The notes beneath the pieces were generated by a model. That model had not been told where the DNA came from and ran no database searches. It was given only the letters and a program-made list of their open reading frames with translations. Positions 1 through 7,714 of a DNA stretch of 58,545 bases are shown piece after piece. Each line of letters begins with the position of its first letter. Positions within the stretch are counted from its first letter, which is position 1. Source of the stretch: Planctomycetaceae bacterium (GTDB lineage: Bacteria; Planctomycetota; Planctomycetia; Planctomycetales; Planctomycetaceae); contig PBMZ01000145.1 in the NCBI GenBank assembly GCA_002722955.1, forward strand, positions 1-58,545, written 5' to 3'. Position numbers and translations under genes: made by a program.

Positions 1-522
1 GCCGGCGCCGCCGTCGACGGAGTCGTTGCCTTGAGTTCCACTGTTCGAGTCGTCACCGCGCAGCAGGTCGTCTCCGTCGCCTCCCACGATCGTGTCGTTG
101 TCGCTGCGGCCGAAGAGTTCATCGTCGCCTGAGCCACCGGTCAGGAAATCGTCTCCGTCGTCGCCGAACGCGCGCACGTCGAAAGCCGTCGAGTTCGTAA
201 ACGTGTCGTCGCCGGCCTCACCACGGAATAGGATCGACGTAACGTCAGCGGCAGCAAAGTCTTGCGTAAGTGAACCTGCCCCCGTTTGAATCGTTGCCCG
301 AACGGTCGTTCCGTTCAACATCGTGACGGACGAGGTGTCGTCGTTGGCCGTCCCTTGAATCGTGAGCTTGCCGCTGGTGGCACTGAGCGAAATGGTGCCC
401 GTCGTCAGCATCCGCCTGGCTTCGAGAACCTCGGCTTGGTGAATCGATTGATGCTGCTTTCGGCGAGAAGGCGCAGCCGCGCGTCTGCGGCGCAGGCTGT
501 CCAGCCAGTCACGAAAAATCAT
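1..522 (-). CDS. LEPR-motif surface protein with RTX-like Ca-binding repeats (partial, runs off left edge)
   Basis: The reverse strand reads open from an ATG at 522 to the window edge, giving 174 residues of a longer protein. Near the N-terminus is a basic stretch followed by LEARRMLT (residues 33-40), which matches the LExRxLL-type motif placed at the start of many large planctomycete cell-surface proteins. From about residue 115 the sequence turns into glycine/aspartate nonapeptides of the hemolysin-type calcium-binding (RTX) kind, for example GGSGDDELF and GGDGDDLLR. In this family such repeats fold into a Ca-loaded parallel beta roll in exported proteins. A secreted or surface-anchored structural or adhesive role is inferred. 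The remaining length and any C-terminal domains are unknown. No neighbour shares the strand closely enough to suggest an operon. Confidence 0.85.
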   Translation of the reverse strand, partial: MIFRDWLDSLRRRRAAAPSRRKQHQSIHQAEVLEARRMLTTGTISLSATSGKLTIQGTANDDTSSVTMLNGTTVRATIQTGAGSLTQDFAAADVTSILFRGEAGDDTFTNSTAFDVRAFGDDGDDFLTGGSGDDELFGRSDNDTIVGGDGDDLLRGDDSNSGTQGNDSVDGGAG

Positions 523-746
523 GTCTTTTCTTCCGAGTGTCGGCGCAGCACAAGCCGTTTTTACAAAATGCGTTACGGCAAACTGAGGTGTTGGGACAGG
601 GAGAGATTTAACGTGGCCCGGCATATACATCGACAACGCGACCAAATAAAGTCGATGCTAAGAGCCCAAGGATGGGCTGATGGAGGAAATTCATTCTACG
701 CGAGAGGCTTTATTTCGAGAATCGCAATTTGCTGCTGAACGATTTT
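523..746. other. Upstream region of the LEPR protein, no gene seen
   Basis: This gap between the LEPR gene start and the palindrome at 747 shows no coding pattern on either strand. Open frames here are opposite-strand shadows of the LEPR gene. It presumably contains the promoter of that gene, but no clear -35/-10 pair could be picked out. Confidence 0.4.
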
Positions 747-810
747 GTGGCCCCGCGACTCCGCTCGCGGGCACTGTGAACACGCCTCGTGAGCGGAGTC
801 GCGAGGCTAC
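747..810. repeat. Palindromic intergenic element, family C copy 1 (GTAG foot)
   Basis: The two arms, starting GTGGCCCCGCGACTCCGCTC and ending GAGCGGAGTCGCGAGGCTAC, are inverted copies around a short centre. The right arm read on the minus strand begins GTAG followed by CCTCG...CGAGG, which is the foot-plus-hairpin layout of REP elements. A second copy with shared core CGACTCCG is at 56662-56715. Confidence 0.75.
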
Positions 811-818
811 AAGAAAGA

Positions 819-1496
819 TCACAGGCTCGATGATTCGAGCGGCTTGATTGCAAAGTCACTCAACGTGATTGAGGCGTCGTCCTGAGTCCCGCTTTCGATC
901 CAGCGGCTTAGGATTTCGGCGCCAACAGCGACTGTCAGCGTTACGAGATTGCGTGCGAGTGGATAGTTGCAGATATCGCCATCGACGTTACCCCGTACTC
1001 GGTAGCGATCGTTCCAAATCGCTTCGCCGTAACCATTGGCCAGCCCGATGTGTAGACAAGCGATCGAGTGCTCGTTGCAGAATGTCTTAACGAGTCGACG
1101 CGACTTGGAATTGTCGAAGGCGTCGATCACTACATCTGAATCCCTCAAACACTTTCGCACGGTTCGCTCGGACAACTCAACGCGCCGGGCATCGATGTCG
1201 ACTTCGGCGATTCGGAAGAGGTGCGAACGTAAGACCTCGACTTTCCAAGCGCCGACATTGTTGAGCGTGTAGACTTGCGTCCCCACGTTATGCTCTTCCA
1301 CCCGATCGTGATCGATAACGCGCAGCGATTGAAAACCTTGCCGCGCCAACGACTCGACCAGATTCGAACCCAGTGCGCCGACTCCGCAGATGGTCACGCG
1401 CAACTGCGCGCAGCGGTTGATGAATTCATCGCCGCGAAATAATTGCTCGTGACGCCTAGCATCGTTGATCTCCGAAAACTCGTTTTGAAGTAGCAC
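819..1496 (-). CDS. ThiF/HesA/MoeB-type (E1-like) adenylyltransferase, standalone
   Basis: The 225-residue protein carries the nucleotide-binding loop GVGALGSN near residue 38, then the acidic VIDHDRVEEHN segment and an Asn/Gln-containing GTQVY stretch. This is the Rossmann-type ATP-binding core of E1-like enzymes that adenylate the C-terminal glycine of ubiquitin-like sulfur carriers. DAFDNSKSRR later in the chain matches the conserved D-x-x-D/N segment that contacts the target. No CxxC zinc pairs are visible and the length is shorter than MoeB or ThiF (about 245-250). No ThiS/MoaD-like or JAB-protease partner is adjacent. The stop is 9 nt from the palindrome at 747-810. The substrate is unknown. 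It could serve cofactor sulfur transfer or an uncharacterised ubiquitin-like modification. Confidence 0.8.
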   Translation of the reverse strand: MLLQNEFSEINDARRHEQLFRGDEFINRCAQLRVTICGVGALGSNLVESLARQGFQSLRVIDHDRVEEHNVGTQVYTLNNVGAWKVEVLRSHLFRIAEVDIDARRVELSERTVRKCLRDSDVVIDAFDNSKSRRLVKTFCNEHSIACLHIGLANGYGEAIWNDRYRVRGNVDGDICNYPLARNLVTLTVAVGAEILSRWIESGTQDDASITLSDFAIKPLESSSL

Positions 1497-1540
1497 GAAT
1501 TGTCAGAGTTCACGAGACGGGAATAGGTTCGGCAAAGTGA

Positions 1541-1571
1541 CGAACAAGAACCCCCGAGATAAACTCAGGGG
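1541..1571 (-). terminator. Rho-independent-type terminator after the VWA gene
   Basis: On the minus strand a CCCC-T-GAG stem pairs with CTC-GGGG around loop TTTAT, followed by the T-rich tail TTCTTGTT. It lies 19 nt past the stop of the 1590-4124 gene, as expected for its terminator. Confidence 0.6.
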
Positions 1572-1589
1572 CGGTTAAGTCTCATTTCC

Positions 1590-4124
1590 TTATGGCAGTC
1601 CGTTTAGCTTGCGGATGACCCATTCAGTTGTCAGAAACGCGAAGAACAGGGTCATCACCAACCAGTGGTCCCAGAGCGATTGCTCTTCGTGAGACTGTGC
1701 GGTGTCGTCTTCTAGTTCGAGCAAATCCGGTAAACGCCGCAGCTCATCGGTTCGCAGCAACCTCCCGTCGGATGCATCAGCGATGCGTTGTAAGAGTTGG
1801 ACGTTCGCACTCAAGTCCGCCAATTCGGGTGTCTGACGATTTTGTACAAACAGTGGCGCGACGATGTCAGTGCCGATGTTGGCATTCTCGGCCTTGAGCT
1901 CAAGCCGATAGTTCCCTTGGGCCAGAGAAACGGCGCGTCCTTCGAACACCGTTGGGCGAGCTTCGATCGGGGTTAGCTCAACGGTTGATGCCAGTTCGTC
2001 CCCCAACTCCGGATCTAGCCGATAGATCTCGACAAACACCTTGATGTCAGGAAACTTGTTAAGAGCTTGTCTTGTGAATCGGGCGCGGAAGACGGCGTCT
2101 TGACCAACTTCCAAATCTGTCGAGTCGGGGCCGAATTTGACGAACTCGTTTCCGGCTGTCGCTTTGTTGGTCGCGGCCCATCGAGCCATCTGGCCCCAGA
2201 ACCGATGATGATACTCGTCGCCAACACGGTGGCGCCAGCGCCACGTGCTGTCGATCCCAATCCACAAGACTTGGCCAACACCGTAATGTTGATGGATGAT
2301 GACCGCCCGCTCGCGTTCAGTTTTCAAGTCGACATTTCCCGGTGCTGCCGCGTATGCCCAAATGGTGGCGCCCAGTTTGGGTTCGCCGAACAACCCCCAA
2401 AAGTGGCCGGGCAAGCCGCTCCAGATTTGCCGGTTCTGCTCGACATCAATGTCAAACCGCAAGACATCTTCTCGCTCGCCTTCTGGTGTCATCCGCAATT
2501 GAAAGCCGCGTTCGTTCGGTGATCGCTTTGATGACTCGCCGGACAAATCAAGAGGCTGCAAATCCGTTATCGGGAGCAATCGATCCACGACCGGTGACCG
2601 ATGTCCCATCGGAAAGTGATTCTTTCCGGCTAGCAGTATCAGCGTACCACCGGCTTCGGAAACAAATGATTCGAACTGTTTCCATGCCGATTCGCTGAGT
2701 TGATGGGAGGCGACGTCGCCGACGATCAACAAATCGATTTCTGATAGTGGTGTGTCCTCGACCTCTTGTCCGGCCGGCAACCATGGCAGTTTGCGGCGAA
2801 AGAAAGTGTTGGGCAATCGGGCAAGGTACGGTTGTTCGAAAACGACTGACGCCATCTCGACGCGGTCGTCTCGTTCCAACGCGGCATCCAAGAAGCGGAA
2901 CTCCCAACGCGGCGAGCCTTCAATCAGAAGCACTCGGGATCGATCGTCAACGACGTTGATGCCGAACGATCGATCATTGTTGTCGTCCCGCAATTCTTCC
3001 GGATCCGGTTCCACTCGAACGGTATACTCTTTGCGACCGAGTGCTTCGGTATCAAGATCGAACGACACGACTTGCGACAATTGATCGACGTTGACCGTTT
3101 GGCGATCAACCACAGTCTTGTCGGCATCGATCAATTCGACCTCGATTGTTTCGCCTTCAAACCCCGATGCGATTAAGGTCGCTTCAACGATGGCTTTGTC
3201 GCCTTTGATTGTCGCCTTCGGATAATCGAGGCTCACTAAAGCAACGTCTTTCGGTTTGTTTGTCGAACCGATCAGCACTGGAAAGATCGGGGCCCCAATT
3301 GCATTCATTCGAGTGGCGATGGCAACGGGATCTTGCCGACCATTATGCCGACCATCAGTGAACAACACGGTGGCTCGAACGGGATTCTCTGATTCCTCCC
3401 CCGTCGGCTTCGCCAGAACTTGAGCAATATTGGATTCGCCGGGATGCACGTCGCCGCTGGCTTTTAGCTTTTCACCTTCTAAGACTGTTAAGTCGGCTAC
3501 CTCGGACTTGCCTGCGAAGAACTGTAGCTCGACCGCGCCGATTGATTGCAGTTCTTCGATAACTGGAAATGATTTTAGTGTGATCAACCGTCGAGTTAAC
3601 TCGGTGCGAGGCATCTCGTCGAACTCGGTGATGATTCCGTTGACGTATTCTTCTCGAGCTTCCTTGATAGCTTTGCGATTCGCGTCGCTGCCGTTTTCGT
3701 CTGGACCGACCCATTCCGGTTCACGGTTTTCTTCGAGGGCCTCGATCCAGCCATCCAAGCGTTCGTTGATCGAGTCGTTGCCAATCATGCCAAGACCGCG
3801 AGCCCAACGCATTTTCTCGGCGGTCAATGCATGGCGGTCAACAGTCTCCATGCTCTCGGACAGATCAACGGCGACAACAATGCGGCCGGATCGTTCGCGG
3901 TCCACTTGCCAACTCAACACGGGTTCGAACAGAGTTAGCAACAAGACGGCAATGACACCAATTCGCAGAGCAATCAGCATGTAGCCAACTCTGGGCGGTA
4001 CCAACTGGCGTTCGTAGCGAACTAGCATCAGGATCAAGACAACAGCGGCCGTCACAGCGGCGACACTGGTCATGAACCAAGCCGAATTCGAAAGCCCTTG
4101 GAATGTGAATTGCTGTTCGAGCAT
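1590..4124 (-). CDS. Large membrane protein with von Willebrand A domain (BatA / glutamine-amidotransferase-like architecture)
   Basis: With the start at 4124 the protein has 844 residues and opens with two membrane segments (about residues 12-35 and 50-72). A VWA domain follows with the metal-site motif VAVDLSESM and a later LFTDGRHN strand. In the middle is a class-I glutamine-amidotransferase-like region with a LLIVGDVA strand, and a final membrane helix sits near the C-terminus. This layout matches planctomycete membrane proteins related to the BatA/BatB aerotolerance family, whose role is not established. An in-frame ATG at 4259 would lengthen it by 45 residues, but that extension has no membrane or signal character and would overlap the opposite-strand gene starting at 4254. 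The usual MoxR/DUF58 partners are not in the window. Confidence 0.75.
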   Translation of the reverse strand: MLEQQFTFQGLSNSAWFMTSVAAVTAAVVLILMLVRYERQLVPPRVGYMLIALRIGVIAVLLLTLFEPVLSWQVDRERSGRIVVAVDLSESMETVDRHALTAEKMRWARGLGMIGNDSINERLDGWIEALEENREPEWVGPDENGSDANRKAIKEAREEYVNGIITEFDEMPRTELTRRLITLKSFPVIEELQSIGAVELQFFAGKSEVADLTVLEGEKLKASGDVHPGESNIAQVLAKPTGEESENPVRATVLFTDGRHNGRQDPVAIATRMNAIGAPIFPVLIGSTNKPKDVALVSLDYPKATIKGDKAIVEATLIASGFEGETIEVELIDADKTVVDRQTVNVDQLSQVVSFDLDTEALGRKEYTVRVEPDPEELRDDNNDRSFGINVVDDRSRVLLIEGSPRWEFRFLDAALERDDRVEMASVVFEQPYLARLPNTFFRRKLPWLPAGQEVEDTPLSEIDLLIVGDVASHQLSESAWKQFESFVSEAGGTLILLAGKNHFPMGHRSPVVDRLLPITDLQPLDLSGESSKRSPNERGFQLRMTPEGEREDVLRFDIDVEQNRQIWSGLPGHFWGLFGEPKLGATIWAYAAAPGNVDLKTERERAVIIHQHYGVGQVLWIGIDSTWRWRHRVGDEYHHRFWGQMARWAATNKATAGNEFVKFGPDSTDLEVGQDAVFRARFTRQALNKFPDIKVFVEIYRLDPELGDELASTVELTPIEARPTVFEGRAVSLAQGNYRLELKAENANIGTDIVAPLFVQNRQTPELADLSANVQLLQRIADASDGRLLRTDELRRLPDLLELEDDTAQSHEEQSLWDHWLVMTLFFAFLTTEWVIRKLNGLP

Positions 4125-4253
4125 GAAACCAGATAGGTGGAACGTTTGAGTCAGGCAGATTGGGGTTGGTGCATTATGAAGACTGTGAATATACTTCGCC
4201 ACTTGGCTTAATCGATTCGTTGTGTCCATCAGGCCAACGACTGACCACACGCA

Positions 4254-5210
4254 ATGCATGGAGGCGGAAGCGTGGAAACCATTTTCATCGTCGGCGTCGA
4301 TTCTTGTGTCGGTTCCAATCTAGCAGGCACGTGGGCGGACCGGTATCGCGTGATCGGTTTAGCGACATCTAGTAAACAGATTCGCATAACGGGTTGCTCG
4401 ACATCGACGTGCGTCAAGCAAGACAGCGCGACCGCCAATCACTGGGCGATGCAAGAGCGTCCCGATTGGATCGTGATCGCTGGATCGGCTGCTCAATCGA
4501 TCTGGGATGGTCCGACGTTATCGCTTTCCAATGGTGCCGAGATCGACGCGGTGTCGAATTGGGCGAACGCCGCGAAACTTAATGGTTCACGGTTGGCATT
4601 GATTTCTTCAGATGCCGTCTTCACTGGACCGTGGATGTTTCACGAGGAAGACTCGAGTTGCGTCTGTCCGAGCAACATGGCTCAATCCATCCGCCAGATG
4701 GAGTCGATCGTCTGGAGTGCTTGTCCGGGTTCATTGATCATCCGCACTAACGCGTTCGGCTGGACACCCGATGGCATTAGCGACGCTTGGGTTGAGAAGA
4801 CGATCGCAGCCTTGGATTCTTCGCGTGATGTCAACTTCGACTGCGTCAATTACGCGACGCCGATTCATGCTTGCGATTTGGCAAACATCATGTCGGCTGC
4901 ATTCGCGGCTGGATTGAGCGGTACGATGCACATCGGAAGCTCTGAACGAACCAACCAAGACCGATTTGCTCAGTTACTTGCCAATCGATTCGGCTTACCA
5001 CTACCACGCGGATCCGCAGCGACACGTCTGTCAGATCGCCCTCGCGGATTTGGTCGCGGCGAGACCTCTTTGAGTACTCGCGCGATTAGCCGTGCGCTTG
5101 GAATCTCGATGCCGATGATTTCCGAGGGCATCGAGGTATTGCACGAACAAGCTCAGAGCGGATACCGCAGCATCCTCAACGGGACGTCGATGCAAGAACG
5201 TGTAGCTTAG
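4254..5210 (+). CDS. RmlD-like NAD(P)-dependent sugar-nucleotide reductase (SDR)
   Basis: The 318-residue product starts with a Rossmann strand and glycine loop (IFIVGVDSCVGSN) and contains LISSDAVFTGPW, the active-site strand typical of dTDP-4-dehydrorhamnose reductase (RmlD) relatives. HIGSSERTNQDRFAQLLANRFGL near the C-terminus matches the substrate domain of that family. It probably reduces or epimerises a nucleotide-linked or free sugar. The classic YxxxK pair is not obvious, so the activity is uncertain. Translation may begin at ATG 4254 or at GTG 4272. The ATG puts six glycine-rich residues before the first strand. No rml operon partners are adjacent. The gene is divergent from the VWA gene and convergent with the lipoprotein gene, with palindromes between them. 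Confidence 0.65.
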   Translation: MHGGGSVETIFIVGVDSCVGSNLAGTWADRYRVIGLATSSKQIRITGCSTSTCVKQDSATANHWAMQERPDWIVIAGSAAQSIWDGPTLSLSNGAEIDAVSNWANAAKLNGSRLALISSDAVFTGPWMFHEEDSSCVCPSNMAQSIRQMESIVWSACPGSLIIRTNAFGWTPDGISDAWVEKTIAALDSSRDVNFDCVNYATPIHACDLANIMSAAFAAGLSGTMHIGSSERTNQDRFAQLLANRFGLPLPRGSAATRLSDRPRGFGRGETSLSTRAISRALGISMPMISEGIEVLHEQAQSGYRSILNGTSMQERVA

Positions 5211-5224
5211 TCTTCGCTGCCAAA

Positions 5225-5328
5225 TGTAGGACGGATTTGTAATCCGTCACATTCGTAGATATCAGGAAGACAGACGGATTAGAAATCCGCCCTACAGTTG
5301 GGAGAGACGGGTTGGCAACCCGTCCTAC
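5225..5328. repeat. Compound palindromic element, family E copy 1 (three REP-like hairpins)
   Basis: Three related units lie head to tail. A GTAG foot is followed by the hairpin GACGGATT / AATCCGTC. An inverted unit GACGGATT...AATCCGCCCTACA follows. Finally there is an inverted GACGGGTT / AACCCGTC hairpin ending CCTAC. It sits between convergent genes (stops at 5210 and 5342). A single related copy is at 35538-35584. Confidence 0.8.
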
Positions 5329-5341
5329 GATTAGCTGGTGG

Positions 5342-5815
5342 CTATTCTTCTGTCGCTTCGCTCGCGTCTTCTGATGGCTTTGCGACCTCATCGAGATCGA
5401 TCGTCTTAAGATCGAATTCCCCACCGACTTGATCTTCGGAGATTTCGAATTCGATGGGCGACGACTTCTCAGAGAACGCTCCGTTCAAACCGTCCGACAT
5501 GACTCCGTCGTTGCGATGAAAGACGGCCAAGCGATATTTTCCAGGAGCGACACCGCGTCCGGGCCCCTCGACGCGAAAACTTCCATCGGGTGACGCCAAC
5601 GCGTACTCGGTGTTCGCAGCGTTTCGGTCGTCAGCGGGCACGACGGCAATCTCAAGAGTCTCAACGCCGATTTCGGCGTTCTTTAGCTCCAACGGTTTTC
5701 CGCCCCGGATGATCTGGCCGACAATGACAATACCTTCAGGTGGAGGTGGCGGTCCACTGCTACCACAACCAGCAAACAGGGAAACGCAAAGAACCGATAA
5801 GAGGCTGGATCTCAT
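5342..5815 (-). CDS. Small secreted lipoprotein
   Basis: The 157-residue product begins MRSSLLSVLCVSLFAGC, a signal peptide ending in the lipobox LFAGC, so the cysteine is expected to be lipidated and the protein membrane-anchored. A run of five prolines follows. The body has the beta-rich, GKY/YRL-containing pattern (GKYRLAVFH) common in planctomycete lipoproteins with a carboxypeptidase-regulatory or transthyretin-like fold, in which a PDGSFRVEG strand pair recurs. The tail is acidic. An in-frame ATG at 5863 would add 16 basic residues in front of the signal peptide and is less likely. Function is unknown. It is next to, and on the same strand as, the DUF1559 protein, an arrangement often seen in this phylum. 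Confidence 0.75.
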   Translation of the reverse strand: MRSSLLSVLCVSLFAGCGSSGPPPPPEGIVIVGQIIRGGKPLELKNAEIGVETLEIAVVPADDRNAANTEYALASPDGSFRVEGPGRGVAPGKYRLAVFHRNDGVMSDGLNGAFSEKSSPIEFEISEDQVGGEFDLKTIDLDEVAKPSEDASEATEE

Positions 5816-5870
5816 GAGAGCAAGTTCAAACTGATAGCGGGGTTTGCTTCGTCGACGCCGCACACTCTTC

Positions 5871-5934
5871 GTTTAACCCGTAGCCCTAGGCGAGGCATCT
5901 TCGGGTGATCCTCGCCTTCGGCTACGGGTTAAAC
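5871..5934. repeat. Palindromic element, family A copy 1
   Basis: Arms GTTTAACCCGTAGCCCTAGG and CTTCGGCTACGGGTTAAAC pair over 25 bases around a 14-base centre. Related copies are at 7040-7097, 18633-18697 and 56571-56634. Confidence 0.85.
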
Positions 5935-5948
5935 GACGGAGACCGTCG

Positions 5949-6890
5949 TTAGGGCAACGTCACCGGCTCGCCTTGCCAACGCGTTCCCAGAGCCGTGAAT
6001 AACGACAAGTCGATGTTGTAGTTAAGCTGTCGAACACGACCATCCGCAAAAGCGACATGGAATCCCGAGTCATGTCCCGAGCCAAACCTTAACTCACCCC
6101 AAGCCGAAGTTGGATGATTGTGATCTTTCCGAGGCTGACGGGTCGAGGCACGCATCACATCGTGATCCCACCCGCAGGTGTAGCCTTCGTTGTCATCCGA
6201 CTGGTAGCCGTACAAGAATTTCGTGTTCAAGCGTTTCTCACCCAGCAAGATCGTGTTCGCAGACCCATCTTTGACATTCTTCTGGCGGATCGGACCTTGG
6301 TTACCGTCCCAGTTACCATTGAACGTTGTGCGAATGATGATACCGTTGTTCTCAAGATTGCAGCCGGCATAATCCGTCGGAGCATGCGGGTAGGTTTGAC
6401 CGCTGTTGCTGGGATTCGAATACCAATCAGCTTGCGGAGGTAGAGGTTGCACGCCGCGTCTTGTTGGACAAATGAATGTTGGCAAGGCTGTTCGAATGGC
6501 CGTGATTGAACGATCGATCGGGTTTGCTTCCTTGCCTTGCCAAAGCTGATTCTGATCGATGAACGGAAGAATTTGGAAGCCCCACCCCATTCGTTGTTGC
6601 GGAGCAATATGCGGCGATCCATCGGAAGTATACGTGGCGTGCCAAGACCAATGGTGCCCACCCGTCGGAAAGAACTGAAACGTGTCGTGATGATTGGCCA
6701 TCGCCAACGACATTTGCTTCAAGTTATTCTTACACTGAGTCCGCCGTCCGGCCTCGCGAGCTTGTTGCACGGCTGGCAACAGCAACGCAATCAACACGGC
6801 GATAATTGCAATGACGACCAATAGTTCAATTAGAGTGAATCCGCTACGAACGCGCTTTGTGTTGTGTGCAATTCGAGGAGTTCGTTGCAT
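5949..6890 (-). CDS. DUF1559 (SBP_bac_10-type) prepilin-like exported protein
   Basis: The 313-residue protein opens with a short basic leader followed by [19 protein letters not shown], a type IV pilin/pseudopilin cleavage site and N-terminal helix. [19 protein letters not shown] follows directly and, together with the C-terminal HVAFADGRV segment, is the hallmark of the planctomycete DUF1559 family. Members occur in tens to hundreds of copies per genome and are thought to be processed by a prepilin peptidase and displayed outside the cytoplasm. Their job is not known. The start at 6890 is supported because it leaves 16 residues before the cleavage glycine. It shares strand and neighbourhood with the lipoprotein at 5342-5815, with a family A palindrome between them. 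Confidence 0.9.
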   Translation of the reverse strand: MQRTPRIAHNTKRVRSGFTLIELLVVIAIIAVLIALLLPAVQQAREAGRRTQCKNNLKQMSLAMANHHDTFQFFPTGGHHWSWHATYTSDGSPHIAPQQRMGWGFQILPFIDQNQLWQGKEANPIDRSITAIRTALPTFICPTRRGVQPLPPQADWYSNPSNSGQTYPHAPTDYAGCNLENNGIIIRTTFNGNWDGNQGPIRQKNVKDGSANTILLGEKRLNTKFLYGYQSDDNEGYTCGWDHDVMRASTRQPRKDHNHPTSAWGELRFGSGHDSGFHVAFADGRVRQLNYNIDLSLFTALGTRWQGEPVTLP

Positions 6891-7039
6891 GGCCCTTGCC
6901 CCCCTTTTTTGATGAGTGTGCGAGCGATCACAGGATAATTATCCTCCCCGTAACAATCGTTTGTGTCAAGGATTGGTTTCGATTGTATAGTTGCCAGTGG
7001 CGTTACGAGGAAGCTCAAATCCGAGCCTGTGATTTCTTC

Positions 7040-7097
7040 GTTTAAGCCGCAGGCGAGGCGTTCCAGCGTATTTCCTCTCCTAAGCCACGGGTTAAAC
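7040..7097. repeat. Palindromic element, family A copy 2 (degenerate)
   Basis: It opens GTTTAAGCCGCAGGCGAGG and ends AAGCCACGGGTTAAAC. The outer arms match the other family A copies but the inner stem has decayed. It lies in the divergent gap between DUF1559 and the deaminase gene, 43 nt upstream of the deaminase start. Confidence 0.65.
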
Positions 7098-7140
7098 AAA
7101 TACGCTTCGGTTACTATAGCCAAGAATTTCGGAGTCCGAC

Positions 7141-7521
7141 ATGGATCAATTCTTAAATGCTGCCATCGAAGAGGCTGACAAGGGGTTAGCAAACGGCGGT
7201 ATTTCGATTGGCTCGGTCTTGGTCATTGATGATCAAATCGTCGGTCGCGGCCACAACCAACGAGTTCAATTGGCGAATCCAATTCTGCATGCCGAGATGC
7301 ACTGTCTCCAAGACGCAGGCCGGTTGTCTCCGGCGGACTATCGAAAGGCAACGCTTTACTCGACGCTCTCGCCGTGTGATATGTGCAGCGGGACGGCGCT
7401 CTTGTACAAGATTCCGCGTGTTGTCATTGGAGAGAATCGAACATTCACTGGACCAGAAGAGTACCTCAGGTCTCGCGGTGTCGATGTCAAGGTGCTCGAC
7501 GATCAAGAATGCATCGCATGA
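7141..7521 (+). CDS. Cytosine/nucleoside deaminase (yeast Fcy1-like), C-terminus lost by frameshift
   Basis: The 126-residue product has the zinc deaminase signature HAEMH (His50, Glu52) and PCDMC (Cys79, Cys82), with NGGISIGSVL before it and GENRTFTGPEEYLRSRGV after it. The layout is that of Fcy1-type cytosine deaminases, which convert cytosine to uracil for pyrimidine salvage. Family members continue past the DDxxC segment with a helix of the type MKQFIxxxPxxW. Here the frame stops right after DDQECIA, while MMEQFIRDHPELWN is encoded immediately downstream (about 7522-7563) in another frame. One missing base around 7512-7517 would join them. The catalytic core is intact, but loss of the last helix may affect activity. 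After ELWN the second frame continues to 7679 without recognisable homology. Confidence 0.8.
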   Translation: MDQFLNAAIEEADKGLANGGISIGSVLVIDDQIVGRGHNQRVQLANPILHAEMHCLQDAGRLSPADYRKATLYSTLSPCDMCSGTALLYKIPRVVIGENRTFTGPEEYLRSRGVDVKVLDDQECIA

Positions 7522-7714
7522 TGGAGCAGTTCATTCGCGATCACCCCGAATTGTGGAATGGAATGCTAACCTTCGACGATCGATTCCACAGTGCAACGCG
7601 ATCGATTCCATTGAGCAATCGCAGGATTTCTGGTGCGTCCGAGATTCTTGTCCTAGAGTTTGGTATGATCCAGAACTAATTAGTCCGCAGTACTCGTTCC
7701 CAACTTCATATCCG

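Noticed and set aside
4125..4259. N-terminal extension of the VWA protein to ATG 4259
   Set aside because: The extra 45 residues have no membrane or signal character and overlap the divergent reductase gene start.
7564..7679. Extension of the deaminase beyond ELWN in the second frame
   Set aside because: The codons after ELWN have no similarity to the family's C-terminus and probably are read-through of non-coding sequence.
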